Counted from the first letter of the stretch, positions 8,489 to 18,179 are shown. The stretch: DNA of 64,000 nucleotides from GCA-2862585 sp036340235 (GCA_036340235.1 JAYYZE010000029.1:3008-67007); one strand, 5' to 3'. Translations and numbers: made by a program. The notes: a model not told the origin generated them from the letters alone.

Positions 8489-10150
8489 TCAAACAGCTAA
8501 TAAATCCTCAGCATTTTTTATTGAGGAATCAGTAATGGACTTACCACTAAGCATTTTGGCAATTTCATGTACTCTCTCGTCGTAATTGAGTTCCTTTAGT
8601 GTTGAATAAGTCATTGTTTTGGTTTCTGTTTTAGAAACTAAAAAATGTTTATTGGCTTTAGCAGCAACTTGTGGCAAGTGAGTAATGCTAATGACCTGCA
8701 TGTTAGTTGACATGTTTTTCATAACATTAGCCATTCTATGTGCTATTTCTCCAGAAACACCAGTATCTATCTCGTCAAATAAAATTGTGCTTTGTTGGGC
8801 TGTTTTAGCCAAAATGTATTTGAAACTCAACATTAATCTAGAAATTTCACCACCACTAGCAATTTTTGATATTTCGTCAGCATTTACTCCTTTATTAGCA
8901 GAAAAAAGAAAACTAAATTCATCGATTCCATTTGAGTTAAAACTATCTTTCAAATGATGTTCAATTTTAAATGTAGAATGTGGCATTCCCAATGATGAAG
9001 TTAGCTGATTTATTTCATTTTCTAGTTTAGATAAATTTGATAATCTACTTGTACTAAGCTTTTTTGACAGTTCTATTAAATTAGCATGTTGTATTGATAT
9101 TTGTTGACTTAAACTCTCAATTTCATCTGAAAGATGATGAACGTTATTGAGTTCATTTTCAAGTGACTGCTTTAAGAATATTAACTCCTCAATGTCACGC
9201 AATGAATGTTTGAATAATAGTTTATTTATTAGGCTTGATCGCTCTTTCAAATAAGTCAATTTTTGAGGATCAAAATCTTGGTTGTATTTATCTTTGATAT
9301 TATTCAGTTCATAAAGGCAATCTTTGAACTCTATATGTAAACTATTGATTCGTTCAGTTAGCGGCAGAAATTGATCATCATTCAAACTTGCAGCATTCAA
9401 TATGGATTGTAATTGATTAAAGAGTTTCGTTATCGAGGCATCGTCTGTTTCACTGATTTCTAAAGACTTTGCTAGTTTAGCACTGATATCTTCAAAATTT
9501 TCAATAATATTGAGCTCTTTTTCAACAAAAGAGTCTTTTTCAAGGATTGGGTTTAAAGTATTAATTTCATCAAGTAAAAATTGCTTGTAGTCCAATTCTT
9601 TTTTGAGATTACTTTCTTTTACAATCAAAGAATTTAGTGTTGATTTAAGAGTAGAATGTTTTAGGTATTCTTTTTTATATTGGTCAAGTAACGCTTCGTG
9701 ACAACTGTAAGCGTCAATAATCGTTAATTGGTAATTGTTATTATTGAGTAACAAGGATTGATGTTGTGAATGTATATCAATCAGATGAGTTGACAACTCT
9801 TTTAATATACCTAAACTGACTGGAGTATCATTGATGAAAGCGCGGCTCCTGCCAGAAGGACTTATTTCTCTTCTAATTATTGTTTGATTGAAAAAATCTA
9901 AATCGTGATTAGCGAAAAAATGCTCTAGATAATGACGCCTAACTGAAAATTCAACCTCAATACTGCATTTCACATTTTTTTTACCCAAGGATTTAGTATC
10001 CACTCTCTGACCCAACACAATACCCAAAGCACCAAGTATAATTGACTTTCCAGCACCTGTTTCGCCAGTTATAGCGGTAAATCCAGTATTAAAATACACA
10101 TTAAGATGATCTATAAGAATGTAATTATTAATGGTAAGGCGACAAAGCAT
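8489..10150 (-). CDS. recN: DNA repair protein RecN
   Basis: RecN is an SMC-like ATPase that acts at double-strand breaks during recombinational repair. The 553-residue protein starts MLCRLTINNY, carries Walker A GETGAGKSIILGALG at about residues 30-44, a central coiled coil from about 150 to 390, and a C-terminal ABC signature (SGGEISRLMLSFK) with Walker B (TILFDEIDTGVSGEIA). The length is normal. Its start is directly adjacent to the stop of the DUF4835 gene, in the bamD-rpoZ-coaBC-DUF4835-recN operon, an arrangement common in Bacteroidota. Confidence 0.95.
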   Translation of the reverse strand: MLCRLTINNYILIDHLNVYFNTGFTAITGETGAGKSIILGALGIVLGQRVDTKSLGKKNVKCSIEVEFSVRRHYLEHFFANHDLDFFNQTIIRREISPSGRSRAFINDTPVSLGILKELSTHLIDIHSQHQSLLLNNNNYQLTIIDAYSCHEALLDQYKKEYLKHSTLKSTLNSLIVKESNLKKELDYKQFLLDEINTLNPILEKDSFVEKELNIIENFEDISAKLAKSLEISETDDASITKLFNQLQSILNAASLNDDQFLPLTERINSLHIEFKDCLYELNNIKDKYNQDFDPQKLTYLKERSSLINKLLFKHSLRDIEELIFLKQSLENELNNVHHLSDEIESLSQQISIQHANLIELSKKLSTSRLSNLSKLENEINQLTSSLGMPHSTFKIEHHLKDSFNSNGIDEFSFLFSANKGVNADEISKIASGGEISRLMLSFKYILAKTAQQSTILFDEIDTGVSGEIAHRMANVMKNMSTNMQVISITHLPQVAAKANKHFLVSKTETKTMTYSTLKELNYDERVHEIAKMLSGKSITDSSIKNAEDLLAV

Positions 10151-11074
10151 TTATTTAATTCTTGGATTGTTGGAATTATCCTCTTTGATTTTATTATACT
10201 TATTTAAATTAGCAGGATCTAGCTCTGTAAGAAGTTTTAATACTCTACTTTTTTCTTCTTGAAAAGCATTGGAATAAATGCTGGAAATTTCATCAGCTTT
10301 GGCATTAAAAAACAATTGCAAGATAAAGGCTGTAGGGTTTAATTGTTTTATTCTACGCATGCTCTCGATGTTTTCTGTAATGATACCTCTACCCTTTTCG
10401 TTATCGTCGTGCATAATGTCTAGCCCACTCCTATGGTAATTGTACATGACATCATGAAACGAGCTGTATTTTGCATCTAAAAGCTCCTCTGCAAGCCAGT
10501 ATCTATTTTTATTACTTTCAAATGCTTTCCAACCGCTTTCTGGAGCTGACTGAGCATTTTCAACAATTTTTTTTGCTTGTTGAAAATACATATTTCCTCC
10601 ATCCGGGCTAAAAGACGAATAATCTAGTCCAATGATAATGTAGGCATAAAAAGAAAGAATAGAAGTTAAATTTGATGTGTGGGTGTTTTCATTGAAATCT
10701 AGAGGTTGATCTTCTATATAGTCAAATTCGACTTCCCCGTCTAAGTAGTTCAATACAGGAGAATAATACGAACTATTGAAAACAGGCCTGGAGTACTGAA
10801 CTTGCAAGGTGCCTTTGTAACGATCGGTAGATACTTTTTCAAGAACATTGAAGGATAGGTTCAATTCAATACGCTCATCATTAGTAAATACTTCATTAGT
10901 CCATTTGCGATTATTGATGAATTCACTGGCTGACTTTTGTAATTTCATTAGTTTTTTTCTGTCGCTGACCGGAATTTCATTTTTGGTAGAGACCCTAACA
11001 TTACAAATCAAATCTTGCGAAAAGACATCCGTTGAAATAAGAGTAACAATTAAGAGTACTAGTCTATATGCCAT
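10151..11074 (-). CDS. DUF4835 family exported protein
   Basis: This 307-residue protein has a signal peptide (MAYRLVLLIVTLISTDVFSQ) and matches the DUF4835 family, a Bacteroidota-specific group of unknown function that usually sits between coaBC and recN, as it does here. The N-terminal part reads like an exported beta-rich domain (NVRVSTKNEIPVSDRKKLMK) and the C-terminal part is helical. It overlaps the end of coaBC by 11 bp, suggesting co-translation. Its place next to bamD fits a role in the envelope, but that is only inferred from the location. No catalytic motif is visible. Confidence 0.85.
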   Translation of the reverse strand: MAYRLVLLIVTLISTDVFSQDLICNVRVSTKNEIPVSDRKKLMKLQKSASEFINNRKWTNEVFTNDERIELNLSFNVLEKVSTDRYKGTLQVQYSRPVFNSSYYSPVLNYLDGEVEFDYIEDQPLDFNENTHTSNLTSILSFYAYIIIGLDYSSFSPDGGNMYFQQAKKIVENAQSAPESGWKAFESNKNRYWLAEELLDAKYSSFHDVMYNYHRSGLDIMHDDNEKGRGIITENIESMRRIKQLNPTAFILQLFFNAKADEISSIYSNAFQEEKSRVLKLLTELDPANLNKYNKIKEDNSNNPRIK

Positions 11075-12275
11075 TAAGGTAATGTGTCAAGTGGTTAATT
11101 ATATCTTTGGCTACGTCCTGTTTACTTTTTAACTCAAAATTATGCAATTTATTATCATTATCAATAATTGAAATTTTGTTCGTATCAGTTTTAAAACCGG
11201 CGCCCTTGTCATTTAGAGAATTCAAAACAATAAAATCAAGTTGCTTATTTTTGATTTTCTGTTTTGCATTGGCTATTTCATTATCGACTTCCAAAGCAAA
11301 ACCCACCAAAATTTGTTTAGTTTTTATTTGACCTAAATGATGAAGTATATCCTTAGTTTTTTCAAGAGTAAGGCTAACATTACTTTCTGTTTTTTTGATT
11401 TTTCCTTTCTGAAATGTGGTTGGCTTATAATCAGCTACGGCGGCACTCATAATAGTCACGTCCATAGAGTCAAAATGTTCAATACATGCTTGGAACATAT
11501 CGTCGGAAGTAGTCACATTTATTACTTGTACGTTGGCATGAGAAATTGTCTGATGTGTGGGGCCTGAAACCAACACCACATTGGCTCCTTGATCTGCAGC
11601 TTCTTTAGCTATGGCATACCCCATTTTTCCTGATGAATAATTTCCAAAAAAACGAACAGAATCAATAGGTTCATAGGTAGGTCCAGCCGTCACTAAAATC
11701 TGCTTTTTGTAGAGTGGCATTTTTTTAAGAAAATCGGCATGAATAAAATCTACAATGTCGTGTGGCTCGGCCATTCGTCCCTTACCAAACAGTCCACTTG
11801 CAAGTTGACCCTCTTGAACCGGAATATAAGTATTTCCTAGTATTTTTAGTGTATTAATGTTTTGTTGTGTACTAGCATGCTTGAGCATGTCTAAATCCAT
11901 AGCAGGAGCAAAATAGACAGGGCATTTAGCCGACATATAGGTTGTCAGAAGAAGGTTGTCACATTCGCCTGAGGCCATTTTAGAAATAGTTTTGGATGTA
12001 GCAGGGGCAATCACCATAAAATCGGCCCATCGCCCAAGTTCAACATGATTGTTCCACATGTGTTCGTCTTCTTCTTTCACCAAAGAAGTCAAAACAGGAT
12101 TATTTGAAAGGGTAGATAATGTTAAGGGCGTCACAAAATTGTGTGACTCAGGCGTCATTATGACTCTAACACTTGCACCTAGTTTTATAAACTCTCTTAC
12201 TAAAAAAACAGATTTGTAAGCAGCTATGCTGGCACTTATCCCTATGAGTACGTTTTTACCTCTAAAAAGAGACAT
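11064..12275 (-). CDS. coaBC: Bifunctional phosphopantothenoylcysteine decarboxylase/phosphopantothenate-cysteine ligase
   Basis: CoaBC makes 4'-phosphopantetheine in two steps of coenzyme A synthesis: CoaB joins phosphopantothenate and cysteine, and CoaC, an FMN enzyme, decarboxylates the product. The 403-residue protein has the CoaC domain first (NVLIGISASIAAYKS; active-site region PAMDLDMLKH, where the usual Asn of PAMN is Asp) and the CoaB domain from about residue 185 (ILVTAGPTYEPIDSVRFF, then IMSAAVADYKP). It starts in a TAATG overlap with rpoZ. The PAMD variant is seen in other homologues and I do not take it as loss of function. Confidence 0.95.
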   Translation of the reverse strand: MSLFRGKNVLIGISASIAAYKSVFLVREFIKLGASVRVIMTPESHNFVTPLTLSTLSNNPVLTSLVKEEDEHMWNNHVELGRWADFMVIAPATSKTISKMASGECDNLLLTTYMSAKCPVYFAPAMDLDMLKHASTQQNINTLKILGNTYIPVQEGQLASGLFGKGRMAEPHDIVDFIHADFLKKMPLYKKQILVTAGPTYEPIDSVRFFGNYSSGKMGYAIAKEAADQGANVVLVSGPTHQTISHANVQVINVTTSDDMFQACIEHFDSMDVTIMSAAVADYKPTTFQKGKIKKTESNVSLTLEKTKDILHHLGQIKTKQILVGFALEVDNEIANAKQKIKNKQLDFIVLNSLNDKGAGFKTDTNKISIIDNDNKLHNFELKSKQDVAKDIINHLTHYLNGI

Positions 12276-12613
12276 TATATTGAAGATTCGTTATCTTCTT
12301 TTGTGTTCCTGTGGTAAATATTATCTTCTAAAAATTCTTGTACTGCTATTAAGGTTCCCTTTGGTAATTTTTCATAAAATTTAGAAACTTCTATTTGCTC
12401 AGTATTCTCAAAAATTTCTTCAATAGATTCGCTAGGGGTAGCAAACTCTTCAAGTTTAGAAAGTAATTCTTCTTTTATGTCTTTGTTAATTTGTACAGCA
12501 CGCTTTGACATGATTGCAACTGCTTCGTACAAGTTGCCTGTCTTTTCAGTCAACTCATTAACATCTCTCGTTTCAGTGGTTGAATTTGCTTTGGATTTTT
12601 TAAAGTCTGTCAT
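12275..12613 (-). CDS. rpoZ: DNA-directed RNA polymerase omega subunit, Bacteroidota type
   Basis: This 112-residue protein matches the Bacteroidota RpoZ/Rpb6-like family. It contains the core LTEKTGNLYEAVAIMSKRA, in which the helix that binds the beta-prime subunit resembles the GNRYELVLVAARRA motif of canonical omega. The C-terminal half is acidic. Omega helps RNA polymerase assembly. It is coupled by TAATG overlaps to bamD upstream and coaBC downstream, the standard arrangement in this phylum. Confidence 0.88.
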   Translation of the reverse strand: MTDFKKSKANSTTETRDVNELTEKTGNLYEAVAIMSKRAVQINKDIKEELLSKLEEFATPSESIEEIFENTEQIEVSKFYEKLPKGTLIAVQEFLEDNIYHRNTKEDNESSI

Positions 12614-13401
12614 TATTGAATTTTTTGGAGTTGTTTTAATGTTTTGTCGTGAATACTTTGTGCATAACTCATTAGTTGATGCGCTGAATGATTAATTTTA
12701 AATGTATTGTAGGCAATCAAGGTATTTCTAAGACGCTCTTCCATCTTGTTGGAAACACTGTTAATCGCTAATTGATAATTCGCATTTAAAATCAAAAATT
12801 CAATTTCTGTTTTGTTTTGTATGGTTGGGTAGTCTAGCAAAAGATTGTTCAAAGCCGTAATAGCTGCCTTGTACTCTTGAATATCATAATATAGTTTAGC
12901 AATTTTAAACGACTTTGTATGTACTTTGTCTATTAGCTCGTCCATCAACTCATTGCATTGCTGTACTCGTTTACTCTCAGGGTAGTCGTCAACAAATAAT
13001 TGTAATTCGTCAATTGCTTTTAGTGTATTGGTCTTGTCTAATGTAGCAGAAGGTGATTCAAGATAGTAACAATATGCAGCCATAAACGACAACTCTTCAC
13101 AATGCTTGCTATTTGGATATGTTAGGGCAAATAACTTAAATCGATAGCTAGCTATCATATTTGAACCCAATCCATGGTAAGTGTATGCCAGCAGGTAATC
13201 CACTTCTTGAGCTTTTTTCGTTCCTTTGTAGATAATGCTTAATTCGTCTAGCAAAGGCAATGCTTTTACAAATTCTTCGTTTTCGTAATATTTTTTAGCG
13301 GAAACGAATTTTACATCCAAGTCATTGCTTTTCAATAATTTTTGATAACCATTACAGGAAAAAAGCAAAGAAAATGCAAATATGTAGACTAATGCTCTCA
13401 T
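12613..13401 (-). CDS. bamD: Outer membrane protein assembly factor BamD
   Basis: BamD is the essential lipoprotein of the BAM complex that inserts beta-barrels in the outer membrane. The 262-residue protein has a lipoprotein signal with lipobox LFSC (Cys16) followed by tetratricopeptide repeats; stretches such as AKKYYENEEFVKALPLLDEL and AKLYYDIQEYKAAITALNNL are clear TPR helices. Length and order match Bacteroidota BamD. It is the first gene of the operon running to recN, and its stop overlaps the rpoZ start (TAATG). Confidence 0.92.
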   Translation of the reverse strand: MRALVYIFAFSLLFSCNGYQKLLKSNDLDVKFVSAKKYYENEEFVKALPLLDELSIIYKGTKKAQEVDYLLAYTYHGLGSNMIASYRFKLFALTYPNSKHCEELSFMAAYCYYLESPSATLDKTNTLKAIDELQLFVDDYPESKRVQQCNELMDELIDKVHTKSFKIAKLYYDIQEYKAAITALNNLLLDYPTIQNKTEIEFLILNANYQLAINSVSNKMEERLRNTLIAYNTFKINHSAHQLMSYAQSIHDKTLKQLQKIQ

Positions 13402-13411
13402 TAAAACGTGG

Positions 13412-13419
13412 CAAAGATA
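13412..13419 (-). promoter_or_regulatory. -7 promoter box (TATCTTTG) for the bamD operon
   Basis: A perfect TAnnTTTG on the minus strand ends 10 bp before the bamD ATG, predicting a leader shorter than 10 nt. No clear TTG lies at the -33 position. Confidence 0.45.
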
Positions 13420-13474
13420 GTAAATGGAACGAACTTTTTAGACAGTTTAGTATATTTTAGGATGTTTTTCTAGT

Positions 13475-13505
13475 TTTGTAGATTTCATCCAATTGATTAA
13501 ATTTG
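13475..13505 (+). promoter_or_regulatory. Complete promoter (TTTG-N19-TAAATTTG) for the oxoamine synthase
   Basis: The -33 TTTG is at 13475-13478 and the -7 TAAATTTG at 13498-13505, separated by 19 bp. This is the textbook Bacteroidota arrangement, with the start codon 21 bp downstream. Confidence 0.65.
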
Positions 13506-13525
13506 TATACTAATTTATATGTGTG

Positions 13526-14767
13526 ATGGATCTTTTTGAGAAGCTAAAATTAAACAGAGGACCCTTAGGTCAACATGCAAAAAACGCCCATGGATACTTC
13601 ACTTTTCCCAAGCTTGAAGGCGAAATTTCCAACAAAATGTTTTTTAGAGGCAAAGAAGTACTCGTTTGGAGTATCAACAATTACATTGGACTATCCAACG
13701 AACCAGAAGTTAGAAAAGCAGATAAAAAAGCTACTGAAGATTGGGGGCTCGGTTACCCAATGGGCTCAAGAATGATGTCAGGCAATACTAATCATCATGA
13801 AAAACTAGAAAATATGCTATCTTCTTTTATGCAAAAAGAAGACACCATACTGTTGAATTTTGGCTATCAAGGAATGTCATCTTCAGTTGATGCTCTTGTT
13901 GATCGAAAAGATGTTATTGTTTATGATAGTGAGTGTCATGCCTGCATCATTGATGGTGTTCGTTTACATCAGGGAAAACGATTTGTCTTTCCTCACAACA
14001 ATATCGAAAATCTAGTAAAACAACTAAAGAGAGCCCAAAGAATAATTGATGAAACTGGCGGTGGTATTTTAGTCATTACCGAAGGTGTGTTTGGAATGTC
14101 TGGCGATTTAGGCAAAATTGACGAAATTTCTAAATTAAAAGAAAAATACCAATTTCGATTATTTGTAGATGATGCTCACGGCTTTGGCACTATGGGAAAA
14201 ACAGGTTATGGCACGGGAGAGCATTTGAAATGTCACGACGAAATTGATATCTATTTCGGCACTTTTGCAAAATCAATGGCTACTATTGGAGCATTCATAT
14301 CCTCTACTGAAGACGTTGTCGAGTACCTTAGATACAACATGCGTTCTCAGATATTTGCCAAATCATTGCCAATGCCTATTGTAGTTGGTGCTATCAAACG
14401 GTTAGAGCTTTTGAAAAATAAACCAGAATTAAAAAATAGACTTTGGAAAATTGCTAAGCATTTACAATCTGGCCTTCGTGAAGCGGGTTTTAATCTTGGA
14501 AATACTCAATCAGCTGTTACTCCAGTTTACTTGAGCGGAGGTGTAGGTGAGGCTACTAATTTGACCTTGGATTTAAGAGAAAACTACGGTATATTTTGCT
14601 CTATTGTAACCTATCCTGTTGTTCCAAAAGGCGTTATTTTGCTAAGGTTAATTCCAACTGCCGTACATACCTTAGAAGATGTTAGATACACTATTGAATC
14701 GTTTTCTGCAATAAAAGATAAATTAGCTAAAGGAGAATATATTTCTGAAGAGTTAGCTAGCTTTTAA
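13526..14767 (+). CDS. Alpha-oxoamine synthase family PLP enzyme (serine palmitoyltransferase/KBL-like)
   Basis: This 413-residue fold-type I PLP enzyme condenses an acyl-CoA with an amino acid and releases CO2. Family marks are VDDAHGFGTMGKTGYGTGEH (residues 214-233), the PLP lysine K249 in GTFAKSMATIGAF, and the His stacking on the cofactor in DSECHAC. It most resembles the Bacteroidota enzymes annotated as serine palmitoyltransferase or cysteate acyltransferase, which start sphingolipid or sulfonolipid synthesis, rather than 2-amino-3-ketobutyrate ligase. Which amino acid it uses cannot be told from sequence alone. ATG 13526 is preferred over a GTG one codon upstream. It has its own promoter and its 3' end overlaps dapA by 11 bp. 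Confidence 0.85.
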   Translation: MDLFEKLKLNRGPLGQHAKNAHGYFTFPKLEGEISNKMFFRGKEVLVWSINNYIGLSNEPEVRKADKKATEDWGLGYPMGSRMMSGNTNHHEKLENMLSSFMQKEDTILLNFGYQGMSSSVDALVDRKDVIVYDSECHACIIDGVRLHQGKRFVFPHNNIENLVKQLKRAQRIIDETGGGILVITEGVFGMSGDLGKIDEISKLKEKYQFRLFVDDAHGFGTMGKTGYGTGEHLKCHDEIDIYFGTFAKSMATIGAFISSTEDVVEYLRYNMRSQIFAKSLPMPIVVGAIKRLELLKNKPELKNRLWKIAKHLQSGLREAGFNLGNTQSAVTPVYLSGGVGEATNLTLDLRENYGIFCSIVTYPVVPKGVILLRLIPTAVHTLEDVRYTIESFSAIKDKLAKGEYISEELASF

Positions 14768-15641
14768 ATTTTTCTAAGCATTTATTTAATTTTTCTTCCA
14801 GTGAATCTGAACCCTTAACCAAAGGAAGTCTGACATTGTCTCCAGTTAAGCCTAACAGCATTAAGAGTTTTTTAACTCCTGCTGGATTGCCCTCCTCAAA
14901 TAAGGGTCTAACGAAAGGTAATAAGTCATAGTGAAGTTGGTTGGCATTAATAATGTCGCTCATCAATGCAAACTTGACCATACTAGAGAACTCTTTCGCA
15001 ATGGCTTGTCCAAGTACAGAAATAACCCCATCACCACCAACTAAAATAATAGGAAGAGTCATCTCATCATCACCTGAAAGTACTAAAAATTCAGCTGGCT
15101 TATTTTTAATAATGTTCATTATTTGACTTAAATCCCCACTAGCTTCTTTAACACCAATGATATTATCAAAATCACGAGCTAATTTCAAGGTAGTTTCAGC
15201 AGTCATATTACTGGCAGTTCTAACTGGAACATTATACAAAATGATTGGTAGTGGGGAGGCTTCTGAGACGGCCTTAAAATGCTGATATATCCCTTCTTGT
15301 GTAGGCTTATTATATGACGGTGACACTGACAAAATAGCATCTACCCCACTCAAATCGAAAGCCTCAATGCTACTGATTACGGAATGAGTATTATTTCCTC
15401 CAACACCTAGAACAATTGGCAATCGACTATTATTTGTTTTTATTACGTGTTCTAAAACTTGCTGTTTTTCATGCTTAGAAAGTGTAACACTTTCGCCTGT
15501 TGTTCCCATTACGACCAAAAAATTAACAGCACCATCAACACAATGTTCAACTAAGTTTGACAGACACTCAAAATCGATAGATAAATCAGATTTAAAAGGA
15601 GTGACTAAAGCTACGCCAGTACCCTGAAATTTATGATGCAT
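14757..15641 (-). CDS. dapA: 4-hydroxy-tetrahydrodipicolinate synthase
   Basis: DapA condenses pyruvate with aspartate semialdehyde, the first committed step to meso-diaminopimelate and lysine. The 294-residue TIM barrel has the Schiff-base lysine K165 (IIGVKEASGD), the catalytic Tyr136 (IILYNVPVRT) and the GTTGES motif at residues 46-51. It starts inside the end of the DUF6913 gene (11-bp overlap) as the last gene of the prmC-ligA-DUF6913-dapA operon. With dapF elsewhere in the window it supplies the peptidoglycan cross-linking amino acid. Confidence 0.96.
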   Translation of the reverse strand: MHHKFQGTGVALVTPFKSDLSIDFECLSNLVEHCVDGAVNFLVVMGTTGESVTLSKHEKQQVLEHVIKTNNSRLPIVLGVGGNNTHSVISSIEAFDLSGVDAILSVSPSYNKPTQEGIYQHFKAVSEASPLPIILYNVPVRTASNMTAETTLKLARDFDNIIGVKEASGDLSQIMNIIKNKPAEFLVLSGDDEMTLPIILVGGDGVISVLGQAIAKEFSSMVKFALMSDIINANQLHYDLLPFVRPLFEEGNPAGVKKLLMLLGLTGDNVRLPLVKGSDSLEEKLNKCLEKFKS

Positions 15642-16188
15642 TTTTTTGATTTATTAGATTAAGGTAGTGTTTTACTTCAGCAATCAACGCTGTCAGAGTA
15701 TCTTGCTTGACATCTATCATCATATCATAAATGGATAGGTCTTGCTCGTATTTTCCAACTTTAAATTTAGCTTTAGAACCTCCTGCTAAATATTTTACAG
15801 GTACACAATTACTTGTGCAAAGGTTAATCAAAATGTCATAATCTTTTTCAAGAAAATTTTTGATGATGTAGTTTTGAGGTTTGTAATACCAGTTCAAATC
15901 TTTCAAAAAGAAAAAATCAAACTGAAGCATGGGCATATGATGATGTGTCAGCTCATTCTTGTTAACGAATCCAAGAGCTTTGACCTCTTTTTTTCTTTGA
16001 AACAACTCATTGGCAAATTCACTGACCAGCATCATGTCATCAATCTCAGTGGCATCGTATAAAATGCCAATTGAGCGAGCAGTATTAAAATTATGTACCT
16101 GTCTCTGACGATTGTTGTGTTTTAAGTCGCGCTTAAAAACAAAATGACCTACTTTTTGCTTGATATTTTCAATGAATTGAATGTGCAT
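15631..16188 (-). CDS. DUF6913-like conserved protein
   Basis: This 185-residue soluble protein without a signal peptide or membrane segment resembles a Bacteroidota-specific family found between ligA and dapA (DUF6913, from memory). It starts with a basic, amphipathic N-terminus and contains FNTARSIGILYDATEIDD and a Cys pair in NLCTSNCVPVKY followed by a Gly/Lys-rich stretch. Its function is unknown. It overlaps the ligA stop (TAATG) and the dapA start, so it is probably co-translated with both. Confidence 0.75.
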   Translation of the reverse strand: MHIQFIENIKQKVGHFVFKRDLKHNNRQRQVHNFNTARSIGILYDATEIDDMMLVSEFANELFQRKKEVKALGFVNKNELTHHHMPMLQFDFFFLKDLNWYYKPQNYIIKNFLEKDYDILINLCTSNCVPVKYLAGGSKAKFKVGKYEQDLSIYDMMIDVKQDTLTALIAEVKHYLNLINQKNAS

Positions 16189-18179
16189 TAACTTATTGTT
16201 TTAACAAATTCTTCTTCTGTTAGTAAAGGAATGTTCAGAGATTCTGCCTTTTGCAACTTACTGGGTCCCATATTTTTTCCTGCAACCACAAAGGTAGTTT
16301 TTTTAGAAATTGAACTGGCATTTTTTCCACCATGTTGTTCAATCATTTTTTTTAGTTCATCCCTTGAAAAGCTTTCGAATACTCCAGAAACTACTATTGA
16401 TTTGCCTTGAAGTTTATCAGAAATTGGTTTGTTATTTTCGTCAATTTCAAAGCGCAAACCAACTATTTTCAGTTGATTAATTAACCGAACATTTTCAGGG
16501 TTTTCAAAATAGAGAACTACGCTCTCGGCAATTTTTTCACCTATTTCGTTGACATTTTCCAATTGTTCTTTACTAGCTACCATAAGCTGGTCAATAGTAT
16601 GAAATTCTTTGACTAAAACCTTCGACACTGTTTCACCCACAAAGCGAATACCCAATCCAAATAGTAGGCGTTCGAATGGTACTTTTTTAGAATCTTCCAA
16701 TCCATCTATGATATTGGTAACCCACTTTTCACCTTCTTTTTTAAATGGGAGGAGTTGTTCTTTTTTTAAAGAATAGAGATCAGCAATAGTATTCACTAGT
16801 TCATTAGTGTAAAATAATTCAATCGTTTCTGGACCAATACTATCGATATCCATGGCTTTTTTACTAACAAAATGCTCAATCTTACCTTTTATTTGAGGCG
16901 GGCATCCCATTTCGTTTGGACAATAATGTTTGGCATCACCTTCATTCCTTTGTAACTCAGTTTGGCATTCTGGGCAGTGGGTAAGATAAATGGTAGGTTG
17001 AGAAAATAACTCTCGACTTTTTACATCCACGCCTACGATTTTGGGGATTATTTCCCCACCCTTTTCAACAAAAACAGTATCGCCAACCCTAATATCTAAT
17101 TTTAATATTTGATCCTCATTGTGTAGAGAAGCTCGTTTAACTGTTGTTCCGGCAAGTAACACTGGCTCTAAATTGGCAACTGGTGTGATAGCACCTGTTC
17201 TTCCAACCTGATAGCTTATTTTCTTCAGCGCTGTACTAACTTGCTCCGCTTTAAATTTGTATGCAATTGCCCATCGAGGACTTTTTGCCGTAAAGCCCAT
17301 TTGATCTTGTAGCTGTAGATCGTTTACCTTAACGACAATTCCATCAATATCATAAGTTAAATATTGCCTACCTTCATCCCATTGTGTGACAAAATCAATG
17401 ACTTGATTTATCGAAGAACATAAGGTAATTTCTTGAGGTATTTTGAAGCCCCATCTTTTGGCAGCTTTCAAATTTTCGATGTGCTTATTACTAGGTAGAT
17501 CTTGACCGAGCAAATAGTATAAATAACAATCCAAAGGTCGCTTTGCCACCTCCTTACTATCTTGCATCTTTAAACTCCCAGAGGCCGCATTTCTAGGATT
17601 TGCAAAAGACTCTAAACCCTGATTTTGGCGTTCCTTATTCATGCTTTCAAACCCTTGATGACTCATAAATATTTCTCCTCTAATCTCAAACCGACTTGGG
17701 TAGTCACCAGTGAGTTTCAATGGAATACTTTTTATAGTTTTCACATTGGCGGTCACATCATCGCCTCTCAGACCATTACCTCGTGTCAATGCTTTTACTA
17801 ATTGACCATTCTCATAAGTTAAACTGATAGATACGCCATCGTATTTTAGCTCGCAAACGTACTCTATATTTGTTTCTACCAGTTTTGTAATACGCTTATC
17901 AAAATCCACCAGCTCCTGCGGTGAATAGGTATTTCCTAAGGATAACATTCTATATTTGTGAGGAACGGACTTAAAGGTCTTTATCAACTCTCCTCCTACT
18001 CGCTGGCTTGGCGAGTTAGCATCGTAAAGATCTGGGCGATTGCCTTCTATGCGAATTAACTCTTCGAGCAATTGATCGAATTCAAAATCACTAATAGTTG
18101 GCTTATCCAAAACATAGTAGTTGTGGTTGTGTTGCCGTAGTGTTTCTCTCAAACTTAATATGCGTTCTTTGTCATCCAT
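16188..18179 (-). CDS. ligA: NAD-dependent DNA ligase
   Basis: LigA seals nicks during replication and repair using NAD+. The 663-residue protein has all expected domains: N-terminal Ia domain (HNYYVLDKPTISDFEFDQLL), adenylation domain with the active lysine K112 in ELKYDGVS, OB fold, four-cysteine zinc finger (CPEC...CPNEMGC), HhH repeats (LLFGLGIRFVGETV) and a C-terminal BRCT domain from about residue 590 (LQGKSIVVSGVFESFSRDEL). It follows prmC by 13 bp and overlaps the DUF6913 gene by TAATG. Confidence 0.97.
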   Translation of the reverse strand: MDDKERILSLRETLRQHNHNYYVLDKPTISDFEFDQLLEELIRIEGNRPDLYDANSPSQRVGGELIKTFKSVPHKYRMLSLGNTYSPQELVDFDKRITKLVETNIEYVCELKYDGVSISLTYENGQLVKALTRGNGLRGDDVTANVKTIKSIPLKLTGDYPSRFEIRGEIFMSHQGFESMNKERQNQGLESFANPRNAASGSLKMQDSKEVAKRPLDCYLYYLLGQDLPSNKHIENLKAAKRWGFKIPQEITLCSSINQVIDFVTQWDEGRQYLTYDIDGIVVKVNDLQLQDQMGFTAKSPRWAIAYKFKAEQVSTALKKISYQVGRTGAITPVANLEPVLLAGTTVKRASLHNEDQILKLDIRVGDTVFVEKGGEIIPKIVGVDVKSRELFSQPTIYLTHCPECQTELQRNEGDAKHYCPNEMGCPPQIKGKIEHFVSKKAMDIDSIGPETIELFYTNELVNTIADLYSLKKEQLLPFKKEGEKWVTNIIDGLEDSKKVPFERLLFGLGIRFVGETVSKVLVKEFHTIDQLMVASKEQLENVNEIGEKIAESVVLYFENPENVRLINQLKIVGLRFEIDENNKPISDKLQGKSIVVSGVFESFSRDELKKMIEQHGGKNASSISKKTTFVVAGKNMGPSKLQKAESLNIPLLTEEEFVKTIS

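Noticed and set aside
8448..8492. Upstream start of fabI giving 15 extra residues
   Set aside because: It lies upstream of the likely promoter and the extra residues do not match FabI N-termini.
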